NCBI GenBank assembly: GCA_020161015.1
Contig: JAIUOT010000033.1
Location: 41,741-105,740, forward strand
Length of the DNA stretch: 64,000 bases
Origin: Actinomycetota bacterium
Lineage (GTDB): Bacteria > Actinomycetota > Actinomycetes > Propionibacteriales > Propionibacteriaceae
Direction of reading: 5' to 3'
Under the pieces are notes generated by a model. That model ran no database searches, was not told where the DNA came from, and saw only the letters and a list, made by a program, of their open reading frames with translations. This document shows positions 16,025 through 24,473 of this stretch, piece by piece. A program made the position numbers and the translations under genes. The number at the start of each line of letters is the position of its first letter. Position 1 is the first letter of the stretch.

Positions 16025-18988
16025 ATGAAACGACGACTCACCGGCATCCTCGCCGCCCTCGGACTCGCCGCGATCATCATCGGCCTGCCCACCCTGCTCA
16101 TCGCCACCGCCGACGTCGCCGCACCCCACCTCGGCTGGACACCGAACGGGCTGTGGCAGGCACTCCTGGCACCCGACGATGGCACCCTGCTCGTCAGCCT
16201 CGTGAAGGTCGCCGGCTGGATCTCCTGGGCCATCCTCACCGCCAGCATCGGGATCGAGATCGCCAGCCGCGCCCGCCACCTCCCCGTCCCACAGCTCCGC
16301 GGCCTTGCCTGGCCCCAACTCCTCGCCCGCGGCCTGGTCTCCGCCGTCCTGGCCGGCTTCATCGCCACCAACACCATCAACACCGCCGCCACCGACCCTG
16401 CCCCGGCCACCCCGGCCACCGCCCTCGCCGCCCCGATGGCCGCGACCGCGCCCCTGCACCCGCCGGCCAAGACCACCAGCCACGCGCGCACCTACACGGT
16501 CAAACCGGGCGACACCCTCTCCGAGATCGCACTCGACAAGCTCGGCGACGGATACGCCTACCCGCGCATCTTCAACGCCTCCAAAGCCACCAAGCAGCCC
16601 GACGGCCGGCACCTCACCGACCCCGACCTGATCATCCCCGGCTGGAAACTCACCATCCCCGGCAAGCACACCGCCAAGCCGACGACCACCAAGCCCGACA
16701 AGCACCAGCAGAAGACCACACGCCACGAGCCGAACACCCGGCACATCACGGCGCCGCCCGAACCCGGCGCGACCACCCCGACCCGGGGCGCGCCAGCCAC
16801 AGCCACCACGGCCGAACCAGCCCCACCCACGGCCACCTCCGACGTCACCCCGGCCGACCACGAGCAGGTCACCCCCGCCTGGCTCGTCGCGGGCCTGGCC
16901 GGCGCCGGCAGTCTGCTCGCCGGCGCACTGTGGCTGCTGCTGCAACGCCGACGCCGCGCCCAGTTCCGCGCCCGCCGCCCCGGCCGCAGCATCACCGTCC
17001 CCGCCGCCGGATACGCCCCCATCGAGAAGACCCTGGAACACACCGGCGCACCCACCGCAGACATCCTCACCGCCATCGACGAAGGACTACGCCGACTCGT
17101 CGCCGCCCTCCGCGCGGGCGGCCAACCGATCCCGACCCTGACCGTGCTGAGCGTCACGACCGACCAGTTCACGGCCCGGTTCGCCGACACCGTGACCCTG
17201 CCCGAACCGTGGCAGCCCCTCGCAGACGGAGCCGAGTGGCAGGTCGAACGCTCCGTGATCGACCAGACCGGACCGCTCGACCCGGACGATCCGCCGGCCT
17301 GGCCGCAAATGGCCACCATTGGCATGGACGACCACGACGCGTGGCAGTTGGCTAATCTCGAAGCACTCGGCGTCATCACCCTCACCGGCGACCCCGACTA
17401 CAGCACCGACCTCGCCCGCTACCTCCTCGCCGAACTCGCCGTCGCGCCCTGGGCCCGCGACCTGCGCATCGACTGTGTCGGCATCGGCCAGGAAGTCACC
17501 GGCCTGAACCCTGCCCGCGTCCGCCACCACACCGATCCGGGCATTCTCGCCACCACCGTCGCCAACGCGGTCGACACCCACGACCGGCTCGCCGGGACCG
17601 GCGGAGACCGGCTCGAGGAAGCCCGCGCCGCACAGGCCGAAGACCGGCTCTGGGACAGCCGCATCCTCATCACCACACCCGACCTGCCCGACCTCCCCGT
17701 CCTCACCGACCTGATCACCCAACAACCAGGACGGACCGCCACCACGGTCATGCTCGTCAGCGACGACACCGCGGCCACCGGCGTCGAGATCCAGGTTGAC
17801 GACGGCGGCCGCGTCCAGATCCCCAGCCTCGGCCTCGACCTCATCGCGAACGGACTTACCCCCTCCGAAGCCGTCGGGTGCACCGCCGTCCTCGCCGCCG
17901 CAGACGCCCTCGACGACACCGCCACCCCGACATCGCAGGCACCCACCGAGCCCTGGGAGGAGTTCTGCGACGAAACCGGCCAACTCCGCCCCGAATACAC
18001 CCTCGACCGCCACACCACCACCGACACTGAGGCCAGCAGCCTTCTGCCCGGCGACGACGAGGACTGGGTGGAGGTCACGGCGAACACGGTCGAAGACCTC
18101 GCCCTGATCGCGCCACTCGTCCCGGTGGAGGTCCGGCACGCCGCCGAAACCGCCGACCCGGCCTTGGACGCCGAACTGGAAGCGTGGGCGGCCGAGACCT
18201 GCGACCGGCCACGCCTCAGCGTGTTCGGGCCGATGCGGCTCCGCGTCGGGCCAGGCGGCGACCCCGCCTCCGTCGCGCGACGCCGGCCCTACTACACCAA
18301 CATCGCCGCCTACCTCGCGCTGACCCGGGGGGCCACCACCGACGAGATCGCCACCGCCATGGGCCTAACCGCCGGCAGGGTCCGCAAGGACATGCACCTG
18401 CTGCGGGACTGGCTCGGCGACAAGCCAGGCACCAAAGACCCCTACCTGCCCGACGCCGCCAGCAACATGGGAGCCGTTCGGGAAGGAGTCGGGCTGTACG
18501 TGATCGAAGAACTCCTCGACGACGCCGACCTGTTCCGCCGCCTACGCCTGCGCGGCGAAACCCGCGGCACCGACGGACTACCCGACCTCCTCGCCGCACT
18601 CCGCCTCGTCCGCGGAACCCCCTACGCCGACCGAAACCGCCACACCCGACCCTGGCTCACCGACCGCCGACCCGACATCCACCTCCAAACAGCCGTCGTC
18701 GACGTCGCCCACCTCGTCACCAGCATCGCCCTCAAAGCCGGCGACCTCCACCAAGCCCGAGCAGCCGCCGAACTCGCCCTCCTCATCGCCCCCGACGAAA
18801 CCACCCCAGCCCTCGACCTCGCCAACGTCGCTATCGAACAAGGACGAGAAGACGAAGCCGCCACCCTCATCAGAACCATCAACGACTGGACCGACCACAC
18901 CGGAGAACCACCCCTCGAACTCCCCGAACGAGCCGACCGCATCCTCCGCACCCACCGCTGGCTCGAACCCGCCGAATACGCCGGCTGA
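16025..18988 (+). CDS. Membrane protein with LysM and transcriptional-activator-like (BTAD) domains
   Basis: A 987-residue multidomain protein. Membrane segments lie near residues 7-29, 55-77 and 97-117, then a LysM domain (about 157-212; YTVKPGDTLSEIAL and a C-terminal GWKLTIPG) outside the membrane, a Thr/Pro-rich linker, another membrane segment (about 285-304) and a large cytoplasmic region. The last third (about 725-985) contains a winged-helix-like segment (LSVFGPMRLRV ... TTDEIATAMGLTAGRVRKDMHLLRDWLG) followed by a TPR-like bundle, the arrangement of BTAD/SARP regulators. It may couple peptidoglycan binding to a cytoplasmic response, or scaffold the pilus. Last gene of the Tad operon. 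Confidence 0.8.
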   Translation: MKRRLTGILAALGLAAIIIGLPTLLIATADVAAPHLGWTPNGLWQALLAPDDGTLLVSLVKVAGWISWAILTASIGIEIASRARHLPVPQLRGLAWPQLLARGLVSAVLAGFIATNTINTAATDPAPATPATALAAPMAATAPLHPPAKTTSHARTYTVKPGDTLSEIALDKLGDGYAYPRIFNASKATKQPDGRHLTDPDLIIPGWKLTIPGKHTAKPTTTKPDKHQQKTTRHEPNTRHITAPPEPGATTPTRGAPATATTAEPAPPTATSDVTPADHEQVTPAWLVAGLAGAGSLLAGALWLLLQRRRRAQFRARRPGRSITVPAAGYAPIEKTLEHTGAPTADILTAIDEGLRRLVAALRAGGQPIPTLTVLSVTTDQFTARFADTVTLPEPWQPLADGAEWQVERSVIDQTGPLDPDDPPAWPQMATIGMDDHDAWQLANLEALGVITLTGDPDYSTDLARYLLAELAVAPWARDLRIDCVGIGQEVTGLNPARVRHHTDPGILATTVANAVDTHDRLAGTGGDRLEEARAAQAEDRLWDSRILITTPDLPDLPVLTDLITQQPGRTATTVMLVSDDTAATGVEIQVDDGGRVQIPSLGLDLIANGLTPSEAVGCTAVLAAADALDDTATPTSQAPTEPWEEFCDETGQLRPEYTLDRHTTTDTEASSLLPGDDEDWVEVTANTVEDLALIAPLVPVEVRHAAETADPALDAELEAWAAETCDRPRLSVFGPMRLRVGPGGDPASVARRRPYYTNIAAYLALTRGATTDEIATAMGLTAGRVRKDMHLLRDWLGDKPGTKDPYLPDAASNMGAVREGVGLYVIEELLDDADLFRRLRLRGETRGTDGLPDLLAALRLVRGTPYADRNRHTRPWLTDRRPDIHLQTAVVDVAHLVTSIALKAGDLHQARAAAELALLIAPDETTPALDLANVAIEQGREDEAATLIRTINDWTDHTGEPPLELPERADRILRTHRWLEPAEYAG

Positions 18989-19130
18989 GCGAGAAGAGAT
19001 TCCTGAGCAACAGCGGAAACACCGTGCAGCCACACCCCTACGCCTTGCGGAACCGCTCTGCTCAGACGGGGTGTGTCACGGGCTCTGCTGTCCCAGCCTT
19101 AGGCAAGAATGCACCCGGGAGGGGATAACG

Positions 19131-22010
19131 GTGACGTCACTCAAGTACGACCTGGAGCGGGTTGGGCCGTACGGTTTCCAGGACATCGCCGCCGCACTCG
19201 CGATCGCCGACTTCGGTCCCCAGGTCACTCGCATGGGCCGCGGACGTGATGGCGGGCGGGACATGGAGTGTCGGGGGACTCTGACTTGGACGGGAGCGAA
19301 CGGCCAACCTGGAGAAGTGTGGAATGGGCACACCGTCTTCCAGGTGAAGCACCACGACCGGCTGGAGGACAACCGCAGGAACGTAGCGTGGTTCTGGCAG
19401 GAGATACAGGAGGAACTTCGAGCTTGGGCCTCCACGCAGTCTGGCCGCGGCGACGTTCCTGACTACCTCGTATTCATCACGAATGTCCCCCTGACACCTG
19501 TCCCCGAGACTGGCGGACTGGCAGTCATCGACAGGCAGATCGCGAGCTTCCTCGCCGACCTCGCCGACGATTCGGCCATTCTCGCGATAGAACAGGCGGG
19601 CGACCTCGCCGGCGCGGCAGTCCTTCGCGGTCAGCACGCTGAGCAGCGCCGCCGCATGCGCAGACTCCGGAAGTGGCGAATCTGGGATGGAAACCAGATC
19701 GTGGGCCTCCTTGATGCCCACGACGGCGTCCGGAGATCAAGCGCGGGACTTCTGACCCCGGGCGACATTCTTGCGAGCATCTCGCAAGTGTCCGACACGC
19801 TGCCGGTCGACGAACTCGGACCGGCCCTGCAAGAGCACGCCCGTGCCGCACTCATCCGCGAACGCAACGTCTACTTCAACGAAGCCGGCGGCTTCGGCCC
19901 GGGCATGCCCGTTGAGCGCATCGTCGTCGATCTTCCAGTCCTTGTGCGACGGTCAGACGACGAGTCGCTCAATGCGAGATGTATCAGGTACGTCCTGAAT
20001 CGTGGCGACAGGCTTCTTCGACCAAGCGCTTCGGCCTTCACGAAGCCACGACACCTCGTGGTCGCCGGAGCGCCCGGAAACGGCAAGACCACAATCTCCA
20101 GATTCCTTGTTCAGGCCTACCGAGCCGCCATGCTCGCCGAGGGCGCAACCAGTCTCTCGGACACCCACCGCGGCGCAATCAAAGGAAGCCGGCAAGCGCT
20201 TGAGCGACTTGGCAGAGATCTGCCCCGACATCGTCGATGGGCGATACGAGTGGACCTCGCTGCCTATGCCGACGAGCACGGGACAAGTCAGGACGCCACA
20301 CTGGTGCAGTGGCTCGCGAGCCAAGTCGATGCCCGCTCAGACACGAAGTCCTTGAAGCGATGGATGCTCAGGTCCTGGCTCAGAACGTGGCCCTCGTTCA
20401 TAGTTCTCGACGGATTGGACGAAGTCTCAGAGCCCACTGTGCGGCAACGGCTGGTGGAGGCCATTCATGAGTTCGTGACAACGGCTGAGGCCGAAGACTG
20501 GGACGTACTCGTGGTGGCCACAACTCGTCCGATGGGCTATGTCGATGACCTGTCGGCCGAGCTTTTTGAGCGAATTGACTTGGACGGCTTGACAATCCCG
20601 GAGGCGCTTCACTACGGGGAACTTGTCACTCGGATGCGGCTGGCAAACGACCCTGATCGAGCGCGAGAAGTCATGACCCTGTTGGACTCAGCGTCCCACA
20701 ATGAGTCTCTGAAACACCTGCTCCGTACCCCACTTCAGGTCGCGATCATGACGACCATCGCCGAGTCGGCCGGCCAATTCGCGCCCGATCGCTACACCCT
20801 CTTCTGGCGGTACTACGAGACGATTGATCGTCGTGAACAGTCAAAGACGGGTGGGTTCTCGAAGCTGCTGCGTGATCACAGTTCAGACATCCTGGACCTT
20901 CATGAACGCGTCGGCCTGGAACTTCAGATGCGGGCCGAGGCCGCGGACGGCGCAACTGCTGTGCTGACGCAAGACGAACTTCGCGCTGTCGCGTGGAGCG
21001 TCCTGGAGGACTCTGGACACAAGCCAGGTGGCGCACATGCACGCCTGCTCGAAAGCCTGCTCAATGCCGCGACGCACCGGCTAGTGCTGCTCGCTCCACG
21101 GGGCGACGAGGGCTACGGGTTCGATGTCCGTTCTCTCCAGGAGATGATGGCAGCGAGACGACTGACCACGGGCCCGTTCGAACAGGTTCTTGCGAGACTT
21201 CGTCTACTCGCGCCCTCGCCACACTGGAGGCACACGTGGGTATTCGCCGCGGGCAGATGCATGGCCGACCCACAGCCCCACCAGCGCGACGCGATCACCC
21301 AACTTGTCCAGACCCTTGACGAATCAGCACCACAGCGTCTTGGACGCGTCGTACCGGTCGGCGAAGGATTGGCCTGGGATCTCATTGACGACGGCATGGC
21401 GGCATCGAAACCCCGATGGCGCGATCAGCTGCTCGTCCGCGGTCTCGGCGCACTGCGACGCCCCCTGCCTCAAGACCCACTCGGATTCGCGCGGACACTC
21501 GCAAGGACGGCTGCCGCTAGCGATGCTCGCTCGATCATCAGTGGTGCACTCCGGGACGCTCGGGGTGGCGTGGCGGTTGTCAGACAGACTGCGGAGGCGA
21601 TTCAGGAACTCATCGCTGCAATCTCCAAGGAGCTGGATCTCGAACCGAACGTCCTGAGCCTGGCGTCCGTGCGTCGAGATCCCACCCGATCACTTCCGAG
21701 CGAACCCGCAGACGGATGGCAAGACTTTGACGAGGTCGTCACTGTCTACGCGACGGACGATACTCGGCAACTCCTTCAGCAGTCGGCAGCGACTATCAAG
21801 ACACTCGCGAGCCCTTGTGCACGCGCCACCGAGGTGGAACTGGAGGGTCTTCGGTCCGCGTTGGCTGACTCGAGTCTGGCTGAAGTCATCGAAGAAGCTC
21901 TTGTCCAGGTGGTGCCTAGCACGCCCCAGCTGTTCGTCAGCCTGCGTGACACCGTGCTTCCAGCGCTTCATCGGCAGCCCTGCGCAGACGCCCTCGACGC
22001 TCTCCTATAA
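19131..22010 (+). CDS. STAND/NACHT NTPase with N-terminal restriction-nuclease domain (candidate antiphage effector)
   Basis: A 959-residue protein. The N-terminal PD-(D/E)xK-like nuclease domain shows Asp40/Asp44 (GRDGGRDMEC) and Gln71-Lys73 (VFQVKHH). A NACHT-type P-loop follows: Walker A GAPGNGKT (313-320), Walker B FIVLDGLDE (423-431). The C-terminal 400 residues are helical and presumably sense a ligand. Nuclease-NACHT fusions are known antiviral STAND (Avs-like) architectures; activity here is inferred. GTG at 19131 is chosen for its GGGAGGGG ribosome-binding site. GC content is visibly lower than in the Tad and T4SS operons on either side, and no copy of the element promoter precedes it, suggesting separately acquired cargo. 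Confidence 0.82.
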   Translation: MTSLKYDLERVGPYGFQDIAAALAIADFGPQVTRMGRGRDGGRDMECRGTLTWTGANGQPGEVWNGHTVFQVKHHDRLEDNRRNVAWFWQEIQEELRAWASTQSGRGDVPDYLVFITNVPLTPVPETGGLAVIDRQIASFLADLADDSAILAIEQAGDLAGAAVLRGQHAEQRRRMRRLRKWRIWDGNQIVGLLDAHDGVRRSSAGLLTPGDILASISQVSDTLPVDELGPALQEHARAALIRERNVYFNEAGGFGPGMPVERIVVDLPVLVRRSDDESLNARCIRYVLNRGDRLLRPSASAFTKPRHLVVAGAPGNGKTTISRFLVQAYRAAMLAEGATSLSDTHRGAIKGSRQALERLGRDLPRHRRWAIRVDLAAYADEHGTSQDATLVQWLASQVDARSDTKSLKRWMLRSWLRTWPSFIVLDGLDEVSEPTVRQRLVEAIHEFVTTAEAEDWDVLVVATTRPMGYVDDLSAELFERIDLDGLTIPEALHYGELVTRMRLANDPDRAREVMTLLDSASHNESLKHLLRTPLQVAIMTTIAESAGQFAPDRYTLFWRYYETIDRREQSKTGGFSKLLRDHSSDILDLHERVGLELQMRAEAADGATAVLTQDELRAVAWSVLEDSGHKPGGAHARLLESLLNAATHRLVLLAPRGDEGYGFDVRSLQEMMAARRLTTGPFEQVLARLRLLAPSPHWRHTWVFAAGRCMADPQPHQRDAITQLVQTLDESAPQRLGRVVPVGEGLAWDLIDDGMAASKPRWRDQLLVRGLGALRRPLPQDPLGFARTLARTAAASDARSIISGALRDARGGVAVVRQTAEAIQELIAAISKELDLEPNVLSLASVRRDPTRSLPSEPADGWQDFDEVVTVYATDDTRQLLQQSAATIKTLASPCARATEVELEGLRSALADSSLAEVIEEALVQVVPSTPQLFVSLRDTVLPALHRQPCADALDALL

Positions 22011-22362
22011 GGCAGCCTGCGCCGGTCTTGACCCACCCAGATGGCGAACGACACCGGTCGGCGCCCGGGGAGCATCCGCCGCAGGCCGGGTCTGGTGCTC
22101 GCCTCAGAATGGTGTCGATCGGGGCCCACTCTCTCGGGTCGGTCATGTCGTGGACGACGAAGCTGGGCGTGCCGTTGTGGCGCAGGAGCGGTGCCAGCAG
22201 GAAGGCGTCGTGAGTCTCGGGTGGACTGCCGCCACTCCCTTCGCGGTGAGGCCGACGGTAGGTGGTGAAGATGCGCTGGTGGGGCCGCCACGCAACTCGG
22301 CGCCCCCAGAGGTTGACCAGTTGACCCACTTGCTCGGCCGCCGTCCACGGGCGAGTGAGCAC
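21937..22362 (-). pseudogene. Possible gene remnant on the minus strand
   Basis: In the 600-bp gap after the NACHT gene, the minus strand reads protein-like sequence from about 22410 to 22060 (GRWPYQWDVLTRPW, GRRVAWRPHQRIFTTYRRP, TPSFVVHDMTDPREWAPID) but lacks a convincing start: a stop codon lies upstream and only GTG at 22362 is available. The end runs into the NACHT coding region by chance. I do not recognise a family. It could be the decayed C-terminal part of a former element gene. Confidence 0.3.
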
Positions 22363-22501
22363 GTCCCACTGGTACGGCCAACGCCCGAGCGATGAGCTCC
22401 CGTCCCCAGCCGCCGGGCGTCACCGCTCGGCCCGGCAACCGCCTGCTCCGAGAGAAGGGGGGACATGGGGGGACATGGGTTTGTCAAGGGGTTTTGTCGT
22501 G

Positions 22502-22532
22502 ATCTGTGGATAACTGGGGGTTGTCCACAGAT
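22502..22532. promoter_or_regulatory. Inverted pair of DnaA boxes
   Basis: TGTGGATAA at 22505-22513 is the reverse complement of the classical DnaA box TTATCCACA. TTGTCCACA at 22521-22529 matches the form preferred in high-GC actinomycetes. Together they make a perfect 9-bp inverted repeat (ATCTGTGGA / TCCACAGAT) with a 13-bp spacer. A further ATCTGTGG lies at 22544-22551. Two GGGGGGACATGG-type repeats sit just upstream (about 22457-22478). Either a DnaA-responsive control site for the sigma-like gene or a replication origin of the excised element. Confidence 0.55.
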
Positions 22533-22569
22533 GTGGTGGTGACATCTGTGGCCACATGCCTGGGCTGGC

Positions 22570-22600
22570 CTTCTCTGGTCGGAAGGGACCTGGAGAGAAG
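22570..22600 (+). promoter_or_regulatory. Hairpin overlapping the ribosome-binding site of the sigma-like gene
   Basis: CTTCTCT and AGAGAAG pair, with an inner GGTC/GACC pair. The 3' arm runs into the GAAGGAG ribosome-binding site of the gene at 22610. If transcribed, this hairpin could reduce translation initiation. Whether the transcript starts upstream of it is not known. Confidence 0.4.
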
Positions 22601-22609
22601 GAGCCGGCG

Positions 22610-23422
22610 ATGGGCGTGATGCAGGCGATGGGCCTGGAGGATTCGCAGGTGCTGGACCTGCTGGTCAGGCGCTGGCCGGCTTGGTGCCGGCAGGCGCCGG
22701 ACTTGGCGTTGCTGCCCGATCCGTCCTCGATCGATGTATGGCGGCGGGCGGCGCCGGCGCACGTGGTCGATCGGGTGTTGCACGGGCTGGCGGAGCTAGC
22801 CGCCCGCGAAGGTGGGGATGACCGGGATGCCGCGGCAGTGCTCGCCTGGCTGATGATGCCGGCCGCTGTCCGGCTGTCGGAGGTACTCGCCGATGCCGAT
22901 CCCGACATCGATGAACACATCGCGGCATGTTTGTGGATCGAGGTCCGCACTGTCGCTTCGCGTCCGACGGCCCGGGTGGCGGCGAGTCTGGCGTGGCGGC
23001 TGCGGCGCCAGGTGTTCATGGAGTTGGGCGACCGGGCCCGGATCGACAGCCATGGCGACAAGACGCTGGCCCGCACGTTCCTCGACGACGACCTCGTCAC
23101 CTCGACGGAGCCCTGTGTTGATGCTGACGATCTGACGATCCGGGAGGAACTCGCGGCCGTGCTGGCGTGGGCGAGCGATGAGGACCTGATCACCGACGCG
23201 GATGCACGCCTGCTGGTGGATGTGGTGGCGGCGGCGGAGGCGTGGCGGGAGGGCTACCCGGACAGCATTCCGCTGCTGGGCGACCACGTGTGTGACCGGG
23301 TCGCCGCCCGCTGGGGGGTGAGCGGCCGGACGGTCCGCCGCCATGCCCGACAGGCGATCACCACTCTTGCCGGTGCGGTGGCCGGTGAGGGCCGCGCAGC
23401 TGTTCTTCGCCGGATTGCTTAG
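22610..23422 (+). CDS. Sigma-factor-like helix-turn-helix regulator
   Basis: A 270-residue all-helical protein. A helical core (about residues 73-140; DAAAVLAWLM, AACLWIEVRTV, VAASLAWRLRRQVFMELG) resembles the region-2-type bundle of sigma-70 proteins. A C-terminal HTH at 226-254 (VCDRVAARWGVSGRTVRRHARQAITTLA) resembles region 4. A linker with acidic stretches separates them. ATG at 22610 is chosen for its GAAGGAG site; the frame is open 18 codons further upstream. It is encoded between the two transfer operons, 62 bp before the next gene, whose promoter motif begins 7 bp after this stop. I infer that it recognises the six-copy element promoter. A divergent non-sigma DNA-binding activator is the alternative. 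Confidence 0.6.
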   Translation: MGVMQAMGLEDSQVLDLLVRRWPAWCRQAPDLALLPDPSSIDVWRRAAPAHVVDRVLHGLAELAAREGGDDRDAAAVLAWLMMPAAVRLSEVLADADPDIDEHIAACLWIEVRTVASRPTARVAASLAWRLRRQVFMELGDRARIDSHGDKTLARTFLDDDLVTSTEPCVDADDLTIREELAAVLAWASDEDLITDADARLLVDVVAAAEAWREGYPDSIPLLGDHVCDRVAARWGVSGRTVRRHARQAITTLAGAVAGEGRAAVLRRIA

Positions 23423-23429
23423 CCGGATG

Positions 23430-23463
23430 TGTCCGGATCGAGGGTGCTTTCCCGGCTTAGTGG
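23430..23463 (+). promoter_or_regulatory. Element promoter motif, copy 3 (upstream of T4SS operon)
   Basis: TGTCCGGATCG, 12 bases, CGGCTTAGTGG, starting 7 bp after the stop of the sigma-like gene and ending 21 bp before the ATG at 23485. A GGAGGAGG ribosome-binding site lies between. A degenerate half-copy (CTTAGCCGGAT) sits immediately upstream. Confidence 0.85.
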
Positions 23464-23484
23464 GTGGAGGAGGTGTTCAGCCCG

Positions 23485-23679
23485 ATGAGTGATGTGTCGA
23501 CTGCCGAGATCGCTGAGTTGTTCGCCCTGTTGGGTGAGGAGCCGGCCGCGATCCGTGCGCTGGCTGATGCGTTGGCGACGTTGCAGGCGATCCAGACCGC
23601 CAAACAGCGGCTGTCGGTGCTGCCGAGCACGGTGCTGCGCGCCGGGCTCCGCGAGCGGGCCGAGGTGCTGCGGCCATGA
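23485..23679 (+). CDS. Small helical protein, first gene of the T4SS operon
   Basis: A 64-residue acidic-then-basic helical protein (MSDVSTAEIAELFALLG ... LQAIQTAKQRLSVLPSTVLRAGLRERAEVLRP). There is no membrane segment and the family is unknown. ATG at 23485 has a GGAGGAGG site at about 23465-23472; an in-frame GTG at 23464 is also possible but would overlap the promoter. Its stop overlaps the next start by 4 bp. It could be an accessory or regulatory subunit for the ATPase gene that follows. Confidence 0.65.
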   Translation: MSDVSTAEIAELFALLGEEPAAIRALADALATLQAIQTAKQRLSVLPSTVLRAGLRERAEVLRP

Positions 23680-24473
23680 CTACCACGATGAGCCCGGTCG
23701 TGTCGGTGGAGGATCTGCGGCGCGCCTACCGTGCCGCGCTTGCCGGCGAGTTCCGCCATCCGAACCGCGTACGGCCGACTCCCGCCAATCCCGTGGCGAC
23801 CGGCTGGTCGCCGAGCGCGGGCGAGCAGGTCGTGTTGGTGGTCGGCGCCTGTGGTGGTGCGGGCGCGTCCACGGTGGCACTGGGTCTGGCGACGTGTGCC
23901 GGGGATGCGCGGGTGGTGGAGTGCTGCACGGTAGCGGCCTCGGGCCTGGCGGGGGCGAGCACCGCAGAGATGGGTGTCACTGCGGACGGCTGGGTGCAGG
24001 GCACCCGGGACACCGTGCTGATCGAGCGTCGCTCCGATCGGGTGGCCAGCATCGCGGTGATGCCGGCACCGTCGGTCACCGCCCGACCATTGACCGTCCT
24101 CGACTGCCCGACGGATGTCGATCTGTTGGTTCACGATTCCGGCTGGCTGGGCGCGCTGGCCCGCACGGCTGCCGTCGTGCTGGTGGTTACCCGCGGCACC
24201 GGGACGGGGCTGCGACGGCTGGAGGCGGCGATTTCCGGTCTGGGCGCGGATCGTGTCCACGCCGTGGTGGTCGGCGCACCGAAGCGCTGGCCCCGCCCAC
24301 TCGAACAGGCTCTCGGCGGCCACGGCCGCCGGCTCCGCACCTCGGGCCGGCTCACCGGGGTGCCACATGATCCCCAGCTCGCCGTCGAGGGCATCACCAC
24401 TGATCCGTTGCCGGCCGCGCTGCTGGCCGCCGTCGCTCCCGTTCTCGACAGCTTGAGAGGAACATTCCGATGA
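23676..24473 (+). CDS. CpaE/MinD-like P-loop protein of the T4SS operon
   Basis: A 265-residue protein related to the ParA/MinD family. The glycine-rich loop GACGGAGAST (residues 57-66) lacks the usual lysines, as in the Tad-operon paralogue at 10352. Later segments keep the fold: LTVLDCPTDVDLLVHD and AAVVLVVTRGTGTGLRRLEAAI. It probably localises or organises the secretion apparatus at the membrane. Overlaps both neighbours by 4 bp. Confidence 0.72.
   Translation: MTTTMSPVVSVEDLRRAYRAALAGEFRHPNRVRPTPANPVATGWSPSAGEQVVLVVGACGGAGASTVALGLATCAGDARVVECCTVAASGLAGASTAEMGVTADGWVQGTRDTVLIERRSDRVASIAVMPAPSVTARPLTVLDCPTDVDLLVHDSGWLGALARTAAVVLVVTRGTGTGLRRLEAAISGLGADRVHAVVVGAPKRWPRPLEQALGGHGRRLRTSGRLTGVPHDPQLAVEGITTDPLPAALLAAVAPVLDSLRGTFR

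Noticed and set aside
15559..17355. 598-codon plus-strand frame covering the TadG and LysM genes
   Set aside because: Pro/Arg/His-rich low-complexity translation in a different frame from two recognisable proteins.
23411..23429. Half-copy of the promoter motif (CTTAGCCGGAT) just before copy 3
   Set aside because: Order and spacing of the two boxes are wrong and it lies at the end of the sigma-like coding region; noted as a possible decayed duplicate, not counted.
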